This document shows, piece after piece, positions 1 through 8,701 of a stretch of DNA of 35,354 nucleotides (position 1 is the first letter of the stretch; each line of letters starts with the position of its first letter). The notes below the pieces were generated by a model that was given only the letters and a program-made list of their open reading frames with translations, was not told the origin of the DNA and made no database searches. The translations under genes were made by a program, and so were the position numbers. The DNA is from Allomuricauda sp. (GTDB lineage: Bacteria; Bacteroidota; Bacteroidia; Flavobacteriales; Flavobacteriaceae), in NCBI GenBank assembly GCA_028284725.1, contig JANQRD010000265.1, forward strand, positions 1 to 35,354, written 5' to 3'.

Positions 1-907
1 CAGCTTTCATATTCAGCGCATCTGTAAAAACCAGTCCCTCAAAACCCAGTTCGTCCCTTAGCACACCAGATACTATTTGTTCGGAAAGTGTGGAAGGTAA
101 TCCTTCCCTAATTTCCAGACTGGGTACATCCAAATGGGCCACCATCACAGAGCTCAGTCCATTTTCAATCAGATTTTTGAAGGGATATAGCTCGATAGAA
201 TCCAACCGATCCTTTGTGGAGTTGATGATGGGCAATGCCTTATGGGAATCCGTGGCTGTATCCCCATGTCCGGGAAAGTGCTTTCCACAAGACAATACCC
301 CTGCACGCTCCATCCCCTCCATAAATGCAACACCTTTTCGACTCACATTTAAGGGGTCCTCCCCAAAGGAACGATTCCCAATTATTGGATTTTTAGGATT
401 ATTGTTTACGTCGATATCCGGAGCAAAATTGATATGGACCCCAAGCCGTTTGGTATGTTTTCCTATCTGAAATCCCACTTTTTCCACAATACAACTGTCC
501 TGAATTGCCCCAAGGGTCATATTCCAAGGGAAAGCATAAGTGGAGTCCAATCGCATGGAGAGCCCCCATTCGGCATCCATTCCGATCAGCAAAGGGATTT
601 TGGAATGGGATTGATAGTCGTTCGTAAGTTCAGCCTGACGTACTGGTCCTCCGGTTGAGAAAATCACCCCTCCAATACCATGTTCCTTTACAAGTGTTTT
701 TATTTTATCGGTAGCGGCTTTTTCCTGGCTTGAGGCCACACTTACCATGAACAGCTGACCAATACGTTCTTCCACGGTCATTTTACTGTATTCGGCCTCT
801 ACCCAACCTTGTTGTTCCAATGAATCAATCGTTACCAATGGATGTTGCTGTCCAAAGGCACTCAAAAAAGACAATAAGAAAAAGGAGAGGTAAAAGTTTA
901 TCCGCAT
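1..907 (-). CDS. Glycoside hydrolase family 3 beta-N-acetylhexosaminidase (NagZ-like), partial
   Basis: Absent from the ORF track because its 3' end lies outside the window; I translated it from the reverse strand. It starts at ATG 907-905 with a hydrophobic secretion signal (FYLSFFLLSFLSAFG) and reads open for 302 codons to the edge. The GH3 N-terminal TIM barrel is clear: MTVEERIGQLFMVS, GGVIFSTGGP, LLIGMDAEWG, GNRSFGEDP, then the NagZ signature GKHFPGHGDTATDSH, which carries the catalytic His/Asp pair of the family, and VFTDALNMK at the edge. The family cleaves terminal beta-N-acetylglucosamine, typically from muropeptides or chitin-like sugars. With a signal peptide it should act in the periplasm or as a surface protein. 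In Bacteroidota such proteins often continue into a C-terminal beta-lactamase-like domain, which cannot be seen here. Family call is firm; substrate is inferred. Confidence 0.93.
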   Translation of the reverse strand, partial: MRINFYLSFFLLSFLSAFGQQHPLVTIDSLEQQGWVEAEYSKMTVEERIGQLFMVSVASSQEKAATDKIKTLVKEHGIGGVIFSTGGPVRQAELTNDYQSHSKIPLLIGMDAEWGLSMRLDSTYAFPWNMTLGAIQDSCIVEKVGFQIGKHTKRLGVHINFAPDIDVNNNPKNPIIGNRSFGEDPLNVSRKGVAFMEGMERAGVLSCGKHFPGHGDTATDSHKALPIINSTKDRLDSIELYPFKNLIENGLSSVMVAHLDVPSLEIREGLPSTLSEQIVSGVLRDELGFEGLVFTDALNMKA

Positions 908-996
908 AAATATCTTGTCTAGGACATCAACTTACAACGGTTAAAAATATTGTATTTCGTCGAAGAAAGCACTGGAATTAAGATAATTTAAGCATC

Positions 997-1482
997 TTAT
1001 TTAATAAATCGTGCATGCCAACTGTCGCTTGCCGGAACTTCCCAGTTCTCTAGATACTCCATTTTTGTGGCCACTAAATTGTTGAATACTATGGTATTTT
1101 TGGAAATGGCCTTTTCCTTAGCCATCTTTTTGAAATCATTTAGGGGTTTGTAAGCCACAAAATCGCCTTGTTTGAACGATACATTCATACGATCCAATAG
1201 AATTACATTGTACTGCTGCTCCAACTGTTGAATAAAATGCACCGAAGCATCGATGGAACAGCCTGAAGCACTGGCATTGCTCTGGTCCAATCCTATAATA
1301 AGAAACCGTTTGTATCGGATTTCGAAACCAGCTTTCAATGCGCTTCCGTGGGCCGTCCACTCCTTAAGGAAATTGCCAAGGCTTTCCTTTACTTCTTCAA
1401 GTTCGGTATCTGTGAAACTTCTGTTGGACTGATAAATCCAGATTCGCGAGGTGTCCGGAAGGGACTCAAAATCAACTAGCAT
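997..1482 (-). CDS. Conserved hypothetical protein, last gene of the Fe-S oxidoreductase operon
   Basis: The track starts this ORF at TTG 1500, but ATG 1482 (MLVDFESLPDTSRIWIYQ) lies one base after the stop of the preceding gene and is the better start, giving 161 residues. No membrane segment or signal peptide is visible. I recognise it only as a small soluble protein of the kind found in many Flavobacteriaceae; from memory, homologues are sometimes labelled ABC transporter ATPase, but no Walker A (GxxGxGKS/T) or ABC signature is present here. Features: SNRSFTDTELEEV near the N-terminus, a central FLIIGLDQSNASASGCSID with a Cys, and an aromatic C-terminus. Tight spacing suggests translational coupling to the two Fe-S subunits, so a role in their assembly or function is possible but unproven. 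Confidence 0.8.
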   Translation of the reverse strand: MLVDFESLPDTSRIWIYQSNRSFTDTELEEVKESLGNFLKEWTAHGSALKAGFEIRYKRFLIIGLDQSNASASGCSIDASVHFIQQLEQQYNVILLDRMNVSFKQGDFVAYKPLNDFKKMAKEKAISKNTIVFNNLVATKMEYLENWEVPASDSWHARFIK

Positions 1483-1483
1483 C

Positions 1484-2269
1484 CTACAAAGAATTTGCAA
1501 TTAGTTCAGCTACATCCAAAACGGTAACGGTTTCCTCTTTTTCGTGAGCCTTAATTCCGTCGGTCATCATGGTATTGCAGTAAGGACAACCCGTTGCAAT
1601 GATATTGGGATTGGTTTCCAAAGCATCTTTTGTGCGCAACACATTAATGTCCATATCCCCTTTTTCCGGTTCCTTGAACATTTGGGCACCACCTGCACCA
1701 CAACATAAAGCGCTTTTTTTGTGGCGTTTCATCTCAATAATGTCGGCATTGGTTTTCTTGAGAACGTCCCTGGGTGCATCATAAATCGAGTTGCCTCTTC
1801 CCAAATAACATGGGTCGTGAAAGGTAATCCGTTTTTCTTTATAAAATTCACCTTTAAGCGATAGACGTCCATTAGCTATCAGCTCTTTGATGTATTGTGT
1901 ATGGTGAAAAACCTCATAGTTTCCGCCTAAACTTGGATACTCGTTTTTAAGTGTATTGAAAGAATGTGGATCACAGGTTACTATACGTTTTATTTCATAG
2001 CCATTTAAAACTTCAATATTCATCATAGCCTGCATCTGAAACAAGAATTCATTACCAGTGCGTTTGGCCACATCACCCGTACAACTTTCCTCTGGGCCCA
2101 AAACAGCGAAGTCTACATTGGCCTTATTCAGTATTTTCACAAAAGCTCTGGAAATCTTTTTGGCCCTGTCATCATAGCTGCCAGCGGAACCTACCCAAAA
2201 CAATATTTCCGGCTGCTTGCCTTCGGCCATAAATTCTTCCATCGTTTTTACCCTAATTTCCTCACTCAT
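1484..2269 (-). CDS. Cysteine-rich (CCG-domain) Fe-S oxidoreductase subunit, HdrB/GlpC C-terminal type
   Basis: 261 residues without membrane segments. Family motifs are HDPCYLGRGN (about residues 151-160), CCGAGGAQMF (about 190) and GCPYCNTMM (about 228), the second CCG cluster domain of heterodisulfide-reductase-B/GlpC/LutA-type proteins; an N-terminal ESCTGDVAKRTGNEF is the degenerate first copy. Such domains carry an unusual Fe-S cluster and pass electrons to or from a partner with [4Fe-4S] ferredoxin domains. That partner is the gene immediately upstream (10-bp gap), so the two probably form one membrane-anchored complex on the cytoplasmic face. The electron donor and acceptor cannot be read from the sequence. 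Start is ATG 2269. Confidence 0.9.
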   Translation of the reverse strand: MSEEIRVKTMEEFMAEGKQPEILFWVGSAGSYDDRAKKISRAFVKILNKANVDFAVLGPEESCTGDVAKRTGNEFLFQMQAMMNIEVLNGYEIKRIVTCDPHSFNTLKNEYPSLGGNYEVFHHTQYIKELIANGRLSLKGEFYKEKRITFHDPCYLGRGNSIYDAPRDVLKKTNADIIEMKRHKKSALCCGAGGAQMFKEPEKGDMDINVLRTKDALETNPNIIATGCPYCNTMMTDGIKAHEKEETVTVLDVAELIANSL

Positions 2270-2279
2270 AGCAGTGGAT

Positions 2280-3602
2280 TTATTCGTTTACCCAGTTTAA
2301 TCGATCCATTTGATTATATGGCCATGGTGCACCATTATTTTCAATATTGGACATCATGTTGTTCAATTCTGAAGGTGCTGCGGACTGCTCCATCACCAAA
2401 AACCTACGCATCTCCAAAATAATGGACAAAGGATCTATGCTCACGGGACAGGCCTCCACGCAAGCATTGCAGGTGGTACAGGCCCAAAGTTCTTCCTTAG
2501 TGATATAGTCGTCCAAAAGTTGTTTTCCATCGGGGACAAACTCACCTTTATTTGCGTCCATGTTTTTTCCGACTTCCTCCAAGCGATCTCGGGTGTCCAT
2601 CATTATTTTACGTGGCGAGAGCTTTTTACCTGTTTGATTGGCAGGACATTCAGAGGTACACCTACCACATTCGGTACAGGTATATGCATTCAAGAGCTGT
2701 ACCCAGTTTAAATCCATCACATCGGAGGCCCCAAACTTTTCTGGTTCCGCGGCATCCTCCGCTGGTGCAGCAAACGGATCTGCGGAGGGGTCTAGCATCA
2801 ATTTCACCTCATTGGTCACCGCTTCCACATTATTGAATTCTCCCTGAGGCCTCAATTTGCCATAATAGGTATTCGGAAAGGCCAATAAAATGTGAAGGTG
2901 CTTGGAGTAGTAGAGATAGTTCAGAAAAGCCAGGATACCCAAAATGTGCAGCCACCATGCCATCCGCTCTACCATAATGATACTCGAAATGGACATTCCC
3001 TCAAACAGCGGAGCAATGAATTGACTTATGGGAAATGCTCCTGCCTGAATGTAATGGTCTGCACCCATCTGTTGCAATTGAAGGTCTGAAGCGTTCATTG
3101 TCAAAAATAAAAGCATCAACACCAATTCAATGTACAGAATCATGTTGCCATCCCTTTCCGGCCACCCCTTCATTTCCGGTTTGATGAACCGTTTCAACTT
3201 GATCACATTCCGTCTCAACCAAAAAACGATTACAGCTACAATAACCAAAAAGGCCAAAATTTCGAAAGACCCTATCAAAAAATCATAGAAAGCACCTAAA
3301 GGGGCAAACACCCTGTGGGTGCCCAAAAGTCCATCAATAATGATCTCCAACACCTCTATGTTGATGATGATAAACCCCACATAAACGATGATGTGCATCA
3401 GCCCAGCTATTGGACGTACCACCATTTTGGTCTGCCCCAAAGCAATTCGGGCCATGTTTTTCCAACGTTGTGGTTTGTTATCGGATACATCGACATCTTT
3501 TCCCAGCTTAATGTTCCTTGTCAGTTTCTTGACATTTCGGGTGAAAAAACCAATGCCAGTCAGCAATGCAATGGCAAAAAGGATATTAGGTAGGTACTCC
3601 AT
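2280..3602 (-). CDS. Membrane-bound Fe-S oxidoreductase with two [4Fe-4S] ferredoxin motifs (NarI/HdrC-like)
   Basis: 440 residues. The N-terminal half has about five hydrophobic helices in a NarI-like arrangement, starting at YLPNILFAIALLTGIGFF, with histidines (MHIIVYVGF, WWLHILGILAFL) that could ligate heme b. The C-terminal half has two classical cluster motifs, CTECGRCTSECPANQ (about 310-325) and CTTCNACVEACPVSIDP (about 375-390), each CxxCxxCxxxCP, for two [4Fe-4S] clusters. This is the membrane partner of the CCG protein encoded 10 bp downstream. Such pairs move electrons between quinones and a soluble redox partner. The gene begins 3 bp after the mlaD-like stop, which ties this redox unit to an envelope operon. 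The physiological substrate is unknown. Confidence 0.9.
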   Translation of the reverse strand: MEYLPNILFAIALLTGIGFFTRNVKKLTRNIKLGKDVDVSDNKPQRWKNMARIALGQTKMVVRPIAGLMHIIVYVGFIIINIEVLEIIIDGLLGTHRVFAPLGAFYDFLIGSFEILAFLVIVAVIVFWLRRNVIKLKRFIKPEMKGWPERDGNMILYIELVLMLLFLTMNASDLQLQQMGADHYIQAGAFPISQFIAPLFEGMSISSIIMVERMAWWLHILGILAFLNYLYYSKHLHILLAFPNTYYGKLRPQGEFNNVEAVTNEVKLMLDPSADPFAAPAEDAAEPEKFGASDVMDLNWVQLLNAYTCTECGRCTSECPANQTGKKLSPRKIMMDTRDRLEEVGKNMDANKGEFVPDGKQLLDDYITKEELWACTTCNACVEACPVSIDPLSIILEMRRFLVMEQSAAPSELNNMMSNIENNGAPWPYNQMDRLNWVNE

Positions 3603-3605
3603 GTA

Positions 3606-4571
3606 TTAATTCTGATTTTGTTCTGCGGGATCGTTCTCGGGCAGTTCGTAATCCTTTTGTTTTTTTCCAAATACAGAGACATTTACATACCGTTTTGGGT
3701 TGAGCCTGAAATCCTGCAATAAAAGATCCAATTGTCGAGAAGCTTCAGTTAAGTTCTCGTAGAGTTTTTCATCATGGGCCAATTTCCCAAGTGACCCCTC
3801 GCCTTTTTCAATCTTGCCCAGTATGGTATTCAATCGCTCAACAGTAGTTTTAAAATTCGAAACGGTTTCGGCTAAACCTGCATTTGCCAAAGAATCGGAA
3901 AGCTTGGAAAAATTGGTGGTTATTTTATCCATGTTTTTCAAGGAACGGTCCAGTTCTCCCTTATTGGAATCGAGCAATATATTGAGCTTATCGGCACTTT
4001 CCTTGAAAGAACTTATTAAATCATTAAGCCCAGCAATACTCTGTTTCAGCTCCCGTTTGGTAGGATCATCCAAAACAGAATTGACGTTCATCAATAGGGT
4101 ATCTGCATGGGATACTGCTCCTTCTACCTTCATTTGTAATGGGGTCAATTTTTCTTGCACCAAGGCAGTAATTCCAGGTTTTGTGCTGGATTGAAGGGTG
4201 TCTCCTGATTGTGCATTTGGAGCACCATCAAAGACAGGGTGTATTTGGATTCCTTTCCCCCCAATAATTCCGGTATCATAAATTTCAGCTTTGCTGTTCT
4301 TGGAGAACTCAAAATCGTTACTGACCGAAAAGGTAACCACTAATTTACCAGAGCTGTCCCTGAATCTTATGCTATTCACGTTGCCCACAGCCAACCCGTT
4401 TATCGTAACCTGGGTGCCCGGTTGAAGGCCTCCAACATGGTCGTATACCGCATAGAACGTTTTGGCATTTTCGAAAAAAGAGGATGATTTTAAATAGTTA
4501 AGCCCAAAAACGAATGCTAGAATTCCTGTGAGTACAATAATCCCAGTCTTAATTTCCCTGGATAGTTTCAA
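3606..4571 (-). CDS. MlaD/MCE family lipid transport protein
   Basis: 321 residues. One N-terminal membrane anchor (IIVLTGILAFVFGLNYL) is followed by an MCE domain (about 38-115: YAVYDHVGGLQPGTQVTINGLAVGNV), then a long helical region with repeated leucines that fits the coiled tail of MCE proteins. MCE proteins form hexameric rings in the periplasm that bind phospholipids and move them between inner and outer membranes with an MlaE permease and MlaF ATPase. In Bacteroidota mlaE and mlaF are often elsewhere, and neither is in this window. The gene sits 68 bp downstream of the amidase and 3 bp upstream of the Fe-S gene, in one probable transcript. I leave the symbol empty because several MCE paralogues can exist per genome. 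Confidence 0.9.
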   Translation of the reverse strand: MKLSREIKTGIIVLTGILAFVFGLNYLKSSSFFENAKTFYAVYDHVGGLQPGTQVTINGLAVGNVNSIRFRDSSGKLVVTFSVSNDFEFSKNSKAEIYDTGIIGGKGIQIHPVFDGAPNAQSGDTLQSSTKPGITALVQEKLTPLQMKVEGAVSHADTLLMNVNSVLDDPTKRELKQSIAGLNDLISSFKESADKLNILLDSNKGELDRSLKNMDKITTNFSKLSDSLANAGLAETVSNFKTTVERLNTILGKIEKGEGSLGKLAHDEKLYENLTEASRQLDLLLQDFRLNPKRYVNVSVFGKKQKDYELPENDPAEQNQN

Positions 4572-4639
4572 AAGGTCCGGTTTTCAGTTCCAAACAAAAT
4601 TAGGAATATTTTTGACAAGGCACCCAATGGGATTTATGC

Positions 4640-5845
4640 CTATTTCAACGCTTCTTTTAACGGGACCCGTACCCCATTCTTATAGGCCACAATATAGGAT
4701 GTGGGATATCCTTTGGCGTCAGCCTTGGTTTTAAGCACTTTAGCATCGTTATAGGAAGTGGCCTGTCCGTACATATAACGATAAAGGTTTTTGAAAGGTT
4801 CTTTGGATAGCATATCCAACCCATTGAAATTCTCTCCTCTTAAGGGAATGTTTCTAGCACTGGCCATAAGCTGCACCTTGAAAATAACATCACTTTTTGG
4901 AGCAGTAACTGTTTTTGGCTGTGTTGTGGCCACAGCTTCCTTTGTAGGGGTTTTTACGTCAGATTTTGTTTCTGTTTCTGATTTTTCACCTTCTTTTTTG
5001 GTGGTCATATGTACAGCTCCTGATGAATCTTCAATAACAACCGGAGTATCGTCCACATCAAGTCCGTTTGCAATGTCATTTTTATAGGCAAGTATGGCTT
5101 CAGCAATCGCCTTGCCCATTTCGGCCTGTCCTTTTTTGGAATTTAAATAGCCTCCTTCATTCTTATTGGTCAAAAAACCTGCCTCTACAAGTACACTGGG
5201 CATAAAGGTTTGGTGCAAAACAATAAACCCTGCCTGCTTGACCTTCCTGTCTTTTCGCTTCAATTTTTTAGTGAAGTTATCCTGAAGCTTTTTGCCCAGT
5301 AAAATGCTTTGGTCCAAAAACTCCTCCTGCATTATGGTAAGTCCTATAACAGATTCCGGAGAGTTGATATCATATTCTGCATAGCGCTGTGCATAGTTGT
5401 CTTCCAAATAAATTACTGAGTTTTCCCTTTTAGCCACTTCGAAGTTTTGTCGGTTTGCATGCAATCCCAACACAAACGTACCTGCTCCATATGCATCGGA
5501 ACTGTGGGAATCGCAATGCACCGAAACAAAGAGGTCTGCATTGGCTTGATTAGCTATCTCACCTCGCACAAAAAGATCCACAAAGGAATCATCTTTCCGT
5601 GTATAGATCACCTTTACATCAGGATTTTTCTCCAACTGTTTTCCGGCTTCCAACACTATGGCCAAAGCAATGTTCTTCTCGAGGTACCCATTTCCCAAAT
5701 TCCCGGGATCGTGCCCGCCGTGTCCTGCATCCAGCACAACAACAAATTTATCCTTGGGGGGTACTTCGGTATTATTTTTGGTAAATGAAGTCAAAGGAAA
5801 GACGAGGAGGAGAAAAACAAGAAATGTCGACCAACTTTTATCCAT
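4640..5845 (-). CDS. N-acetylmuramoyl-L-alanine amidase (Amidase_3) with C-terminal SPOR-like domain
   Basis: The track extends the ORF to 6025 with 60 implausible residues that overlap the start of the divergent lptD-like gene. ATG 5845 starts a proper signal peptide (MDKSWSTFLVFLLLVFPLTSF), giving 401 residues. Zinc ligands of Amidase_3 are visible: VVLDAGHGGHDPG (His), EKNIAL (Glu), SVHCDSHS (His), with catalytic Glu in VLVEAGFLTN. The enzyme cuts the bond between N-acetylmuramic acid and the stem peptide, needed for cell separation and peptidoglycan turnover. A Thr/Lys-rich linker leads to a C-terminal segment (FKVQLMASARNI...YNDAKVLKTKADAKGYPTSYIV) that resembles a SPOR-like glycan-binding fold. 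It is the first gene of the operon continuing to the MCE and Fe-S genes. Confidence 0.94.
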   Translation of the reverse strand: MDKSWSTFLVFLLLVFPLTSFTKNNTEVPPKDKFVVVLDAGHGGHDPGNLGNGYLEKNIALAIVLEAGKQLEKNPDVKVIYTRKDDSFVDLFVRGEIANQANADLFVSVHCDSHSSDAYGAGTFVLGLHANRQNFEVAKRENSVIYLEDNYAQRYAEYDINSPESVIGLTIMQEEFLDQSILLGKKLQDNFTKKLKRKDRKVKQAGFIVLHQTFMPSVLVEAGFLTNKNEGGYLNSKKGQAEMGKAIAEAILAYKNDIANGLDVDDTPVVIEDSSGAVHMTTKKEGEKSETETKSDVKTPTKEAVATTQPKTVTAPKSDVIFKVQLMASARNIPLRGENFNGLDMLSKEPFKNLYRYMYGQATSYNDAKVLKTKADAKGYPTSYIVAYKNGVRVPLKEALK

Positions 5846-5921
5846 AAGAACCGAGTAATTATAGTGTTCCGTATTGGTTAAAAATATTGTAATCCCCAAT
5901 AAGCGGAAGAAAAAATATATG

Positions 5922-5929
5922 TAAGTTTG
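5922..5929 (+). promoter_or_regulatory. Putative -7 box of the lptD-like gene
   Basis: TAAGTTTG matches TAnnTTTG, 46 bp before the TTG start. No TTG lies at the usual -33 distance, so only the -7 element is supported. Confidence 0.38.
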
Positions 5930-5955
5930 AGCCCAAAAACTGAGCCAAACTAGCA

Positions 5956-5985
5956 CAAAAATAGGATTTATCACGTTGCAATCAA
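5956..5985 (-). promoter_or_regulatory. Putative promoter of the amidase-MCE-Fe-S operon
   Basis: On the minus strand, TTG (5985-5983), a 19-bp spacer and TATTTTTG (5963-5956) fit the flavobacterial TTG-N17-20-TAnnTTTG pattern. It overlaps the first codons of the divergent lptD-like gene and would give a leader of about 105 nt before the amidase ATG 5845, which also supports that start over the longer ORF. Confidence 0.5.
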
Positions 5986-8672
5986 ACAAACACCTTTTAG
6001 TTTTCCTATTTGTTCTCCTTGGCATAGCTGCCCGACTTTCGGCTCAGGAAGACCCTATTACCCCCTTGCCCATCAAGGCTATACAAGACAGTATTACCGC
6101 TCCGCTGCTACCTCCGAACATTCTCAACGATTCCATTGTAAGGGATTCCATTGAGGTGGATTCTGTACCTGGAAAACAACCGCTTTTACTTGACAAAATA
6201 AAGTACAGGGCCAAAGATTATGTGAAACTCAGCCAAAAGGAAAACAAAATTTACCTATATGATGAAGCCGAAATTTATTATCAAGATACAGAGTTAAAAG
6301 CGGGGATCATCATTATGGATTACATAAAAAACGAGGTCTATGCAGGGAGGATCAAAGATTCCACAGGAACGTATTCACAGCTTCCTTTCTTCAAACAGGG
6401 TACCAACGAGGTGAGACCCGATTCCATTCGGTTTAATTTTGATACCCAAAAAGCACTTATATGGAACTCCCGTACCGAACAACAAGCCGGTTTGGGGCAG
6501 TTGGGCAGCGATGCGATGAAGGTGTATGCTGAAATCACAAAAAAAGAAAACGATTCTGTCTATTTTTTAAGTGAAGGAAAGTTGACAACCTCAAAGGACA
6601 CCGTAGATCCAGATTACTATATCAGGATACGGAAGGCCAAGTTTGTACCAAAGAAAAAGATCATAGCAGGCTTTAGCAATATTTACATTGTCGATGTCCC
6701 AACCCCAATAGCTTTGCCCTTTGCCTATTTTCCACTCACTACCGGTCGTACTGCGGGACTGATTTTTCCCACTTTTGGTAATGATCCCCAAAGGGGTTAT
6801 TTCATTCAGAATGGGGGATATTACCTACCCATAAATGAGTATGTGGACTTGAGCGTTACAGGAGATTTCTATACCAACGGAAGCTACGGTTTTCGAGGAC
6901 AGTCCATCTATTCAAAACGCTATAAATTTCGGGGGAACATCAATTTTAGTTTTGAGAACCTTATCCAAAGCCAAAAGGGATTTGACGATTTCAGTAGAAC
7001 CAGTAACTACAATATTCAAATTCGACACTCTCAGGATTCCAAGGCCAATCCAAATTCCCGATTCTCAGCCTCGGTGAATTTGGGGAGTAGTCAGTTCTTT
7101 ACCAACTCCCTCAACCAGATAAACCGATCCAATACACAGACCAATACCTTTGCTTCGTCCATAAGCTATTCGAAAACGTTTCCCGCCTACCCCTCTGTGA
7201 ATGCCAGTATGACCCTGACACATACACAAAACTCCAGAACACAGGCAATACAAATGTCATTACCGACCTTTCAGGCCAGTATGGAACGTATATTTCCATT
7301 CGCCAAACGGGATGGCATCAAAAAGGGAATCGTGCAAAATGTCAATTTTCAGTATGATGTAAATGCGCAGAATAGCATTACAACCACCGAGGAGGATTTT
7401 TTTACCAGTGAAATGTTCGATAATGCGCGAATTGGAGCTCGCCACCGTATACCCATTGGCACAAACTTTAAAGTAGCGAAATACCTCAGTGTAAGTTTGA
7501 CCGGTAGTTATGAGGACGTGTGGGCATTGGAAACTATCAGCAGGCGTTTTGATGAGGAGGAACAAGAGTTAGTCACTGATACGATTGCGGGATTCGATCG
7601 ATTTAACAGATACAGTTTAGGTACCAGCATTGGAACAGTGCTCTATGGAACCTTCAACTTTGGGGAAGACAAAAAAATACAGGCTATACGTCACGTTATA
7701 CGTCCATCGATAAGCTACAGCTACGCGCCTTCCTTTGAGCAGTTTTACGATACCTATACCGACGGTGATGGTGAAGAAGTGCAGTTTACTCCGTTTGAGA
7801 CCAGTCTTTATGGTAGGCCTTCGTTGGGAAAGACCAATTCTGTCAGTTTTTCATTGCAAAATACACTGGAGGCGAAGGTGAGGGACAAAGACTCGACAGC
7901 AACCGAACCCCGAAAAGTCAGTATTCTTAGCAATCTTACCCTGTCCACGAGCTATAATTTTGAGGCTGATTCATTAAAATTGAGTCCTGTCAGTTTGAAT
8001 GGAGCTACTGAAATCATCAAAAATGTTCCCATCAATTTTGCAGCGACATTGGACCCCTATGCGATAGACAACAACGGAAGAAGAATCAACACCTTCAATA
8101 TTAATAATGGCGGGGGATTGTTTCGGTTGACCTCTGCCCGAATCAATACTGGTTTTTCCCTGAACAGTGATATGTTTAAAAAAGGTGGTGGGAAAAAGCG
8201 GGAGTCCACAGAATCACAAGATCCCAATTATGGTGCAAACCCGTTCGAACTTGATGGAGCTCGCGATGGAGAACCTTTTTTCAAAAGGGAAGAAGACGGA
8301 ACTGATGATGATGAAGAAAGACCCATCTACAACAACAAGCTTCCGTGGGATATGCGCTTTACCTATGTGGCCACTTACAACAATAGCAACCGGCAACGAG
8401 AAATAACCAACCATTCCCTCATGTTTTCGGGTAACATACAACTCTCGCCCAAATGGGAAGTTGGATTTAACTCGGGCTATGATATCAGAAACAAAGGTTT
8501 TGCGGATACGCGATTAAACTTTAAAAGGGACTTGGGCAGTTTCCGCCTAAGTTTCGACTGGACACCCTTCGGGAGATTTGAGCGATGGTACTTCTTTATT
8601 GGGATAAAGAGTTCCATCCTAAGTGATTTGAAATGGGAGAACAGAAGTCAACCATTTAGCAGTGTACGATAA
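5976..8672 (+). CDS. LptD-like outer-membrane LPS assembly protein
   Basis: 898 residues. Signal peptide (HLLVFLFVLLGIAARLSAQ), then an OstA/LptD N-terminal region (about 60-190: AEIYYQDTELKAGIIIMDY) and a long beta-barrel-like region rich in alternating aromatic residues and SFSLQ/SLTGSY strands, including the LptD-like stretch TPIALPFAYFPLTTGRTAGLI. Typical for the Bacteroidota proteins called putative LPS assembly protein LptD. It would insert lipopolysaccharide into the outer leaflet. The start is TTG: the frame closes upstream at TGA 5928-5930 with no ATG or GTG, and AGGA (5963-5966) lies 9 bases before the TTG. An acidic low-complexity insert (EEDGTDDDEE) sits near residue 770. RidA follows 29 bp downstream. 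Confidence 0.9.
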   Translation: MQSNKHLLVFLFVLLGIAARLSAQEDPITPLPIKAIQDSITAPLLPPNILNDSIVRDSIEVDSVPGKQPLLLDKIKYRAKDYVKLSQKENKIYLYDEAEIYYQDTELKAGIIIMDYIKNEVYAGRIKDSTGTYSQLPFFKQGTNEVRPDSIRFNFDTQKALIWNSRTEQQAGLGQLGSDAMKVYAEITKKENDSVYFLSEGKLTTSKDTVDPDYYIRIRKAKFVPKKKIIAGFSNIYIVDVPTPIALPFAYFPLTTGRTAGLIFPTFGNDPQRGYFIQNGGYYLPINEYVDLSVTGDFYTNGSYGFRGQSIYSKRYKFRGNINFSFENLIQSQKGFDDFSRTSNYNIQIRHSQDSKANPNSRFSASVNLGSSQFFTNSLNQINRSNTQTNTFASSISYSKTFPAYPSVNASMTLTHTQNSRTQAIQMSLPTFQASMERIFPFAKRDGIKKGIVQNVNFQYDVNAQNSITTTEEDFFTSEMFDNARIGARHRIPIGTNFKVAKYLSVSLTGSYEDVWALETISRRFDEEEQELVTDTIAGFDRFNRYSLGTSIGTVLYGTFNFGEDKKIQAIRHVIRPSISYSYAPSFEQFYDTYTDGDGEEVQFTPFETSLYGRPSLGKTNSVSFSLQNTLEAKVRDKDSTATEPRKVSILSNLTLSTSYNFEADSLKLSPVSLNGATEIIKNVPINFAATLDPYAIDNNGRRINTFNINNGGGLFRLTSARINTGFSLNSDMFKKGGGKKRESTESQDPNYGANPFELDGARDGEPFFKREEDGTDDDEERPIYNNKLPWDMRFTYVATYNNSNRQREITNHSLMFSGNIQLSPKWEVGFNSGYDIRNKGFADTRLNFKRDLGSFRLSFDWTPFGRFERWYFFIGIKSSILSDLKWENRSQPFSSVR

Positions 8673-8701
8673 CACAAAGCATTACTTTAATAAAAAACAT
8701 C

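Noticed and set aside
90-658. Plus-strand ORFs 90-470 and 434-658
   Set aside because: They are antisense to the clear GH3 reading frame on the minus strand, which has family motifs throughout.
979-999. TAAGAT/ATCTTA hairpin at the stop of the conserved unknown gene as terminator
   Set aside because: Only 6 bp, AT-rich, 9-nt loop and no T-run; too weak to call.
5846-6025. 60-residue N-terminal extension of the amidase ORF
   Set aside because: It overlaps the lptD-like start and a good minus-strand promoter, while ATG 5845 gives a proper signal peptide.
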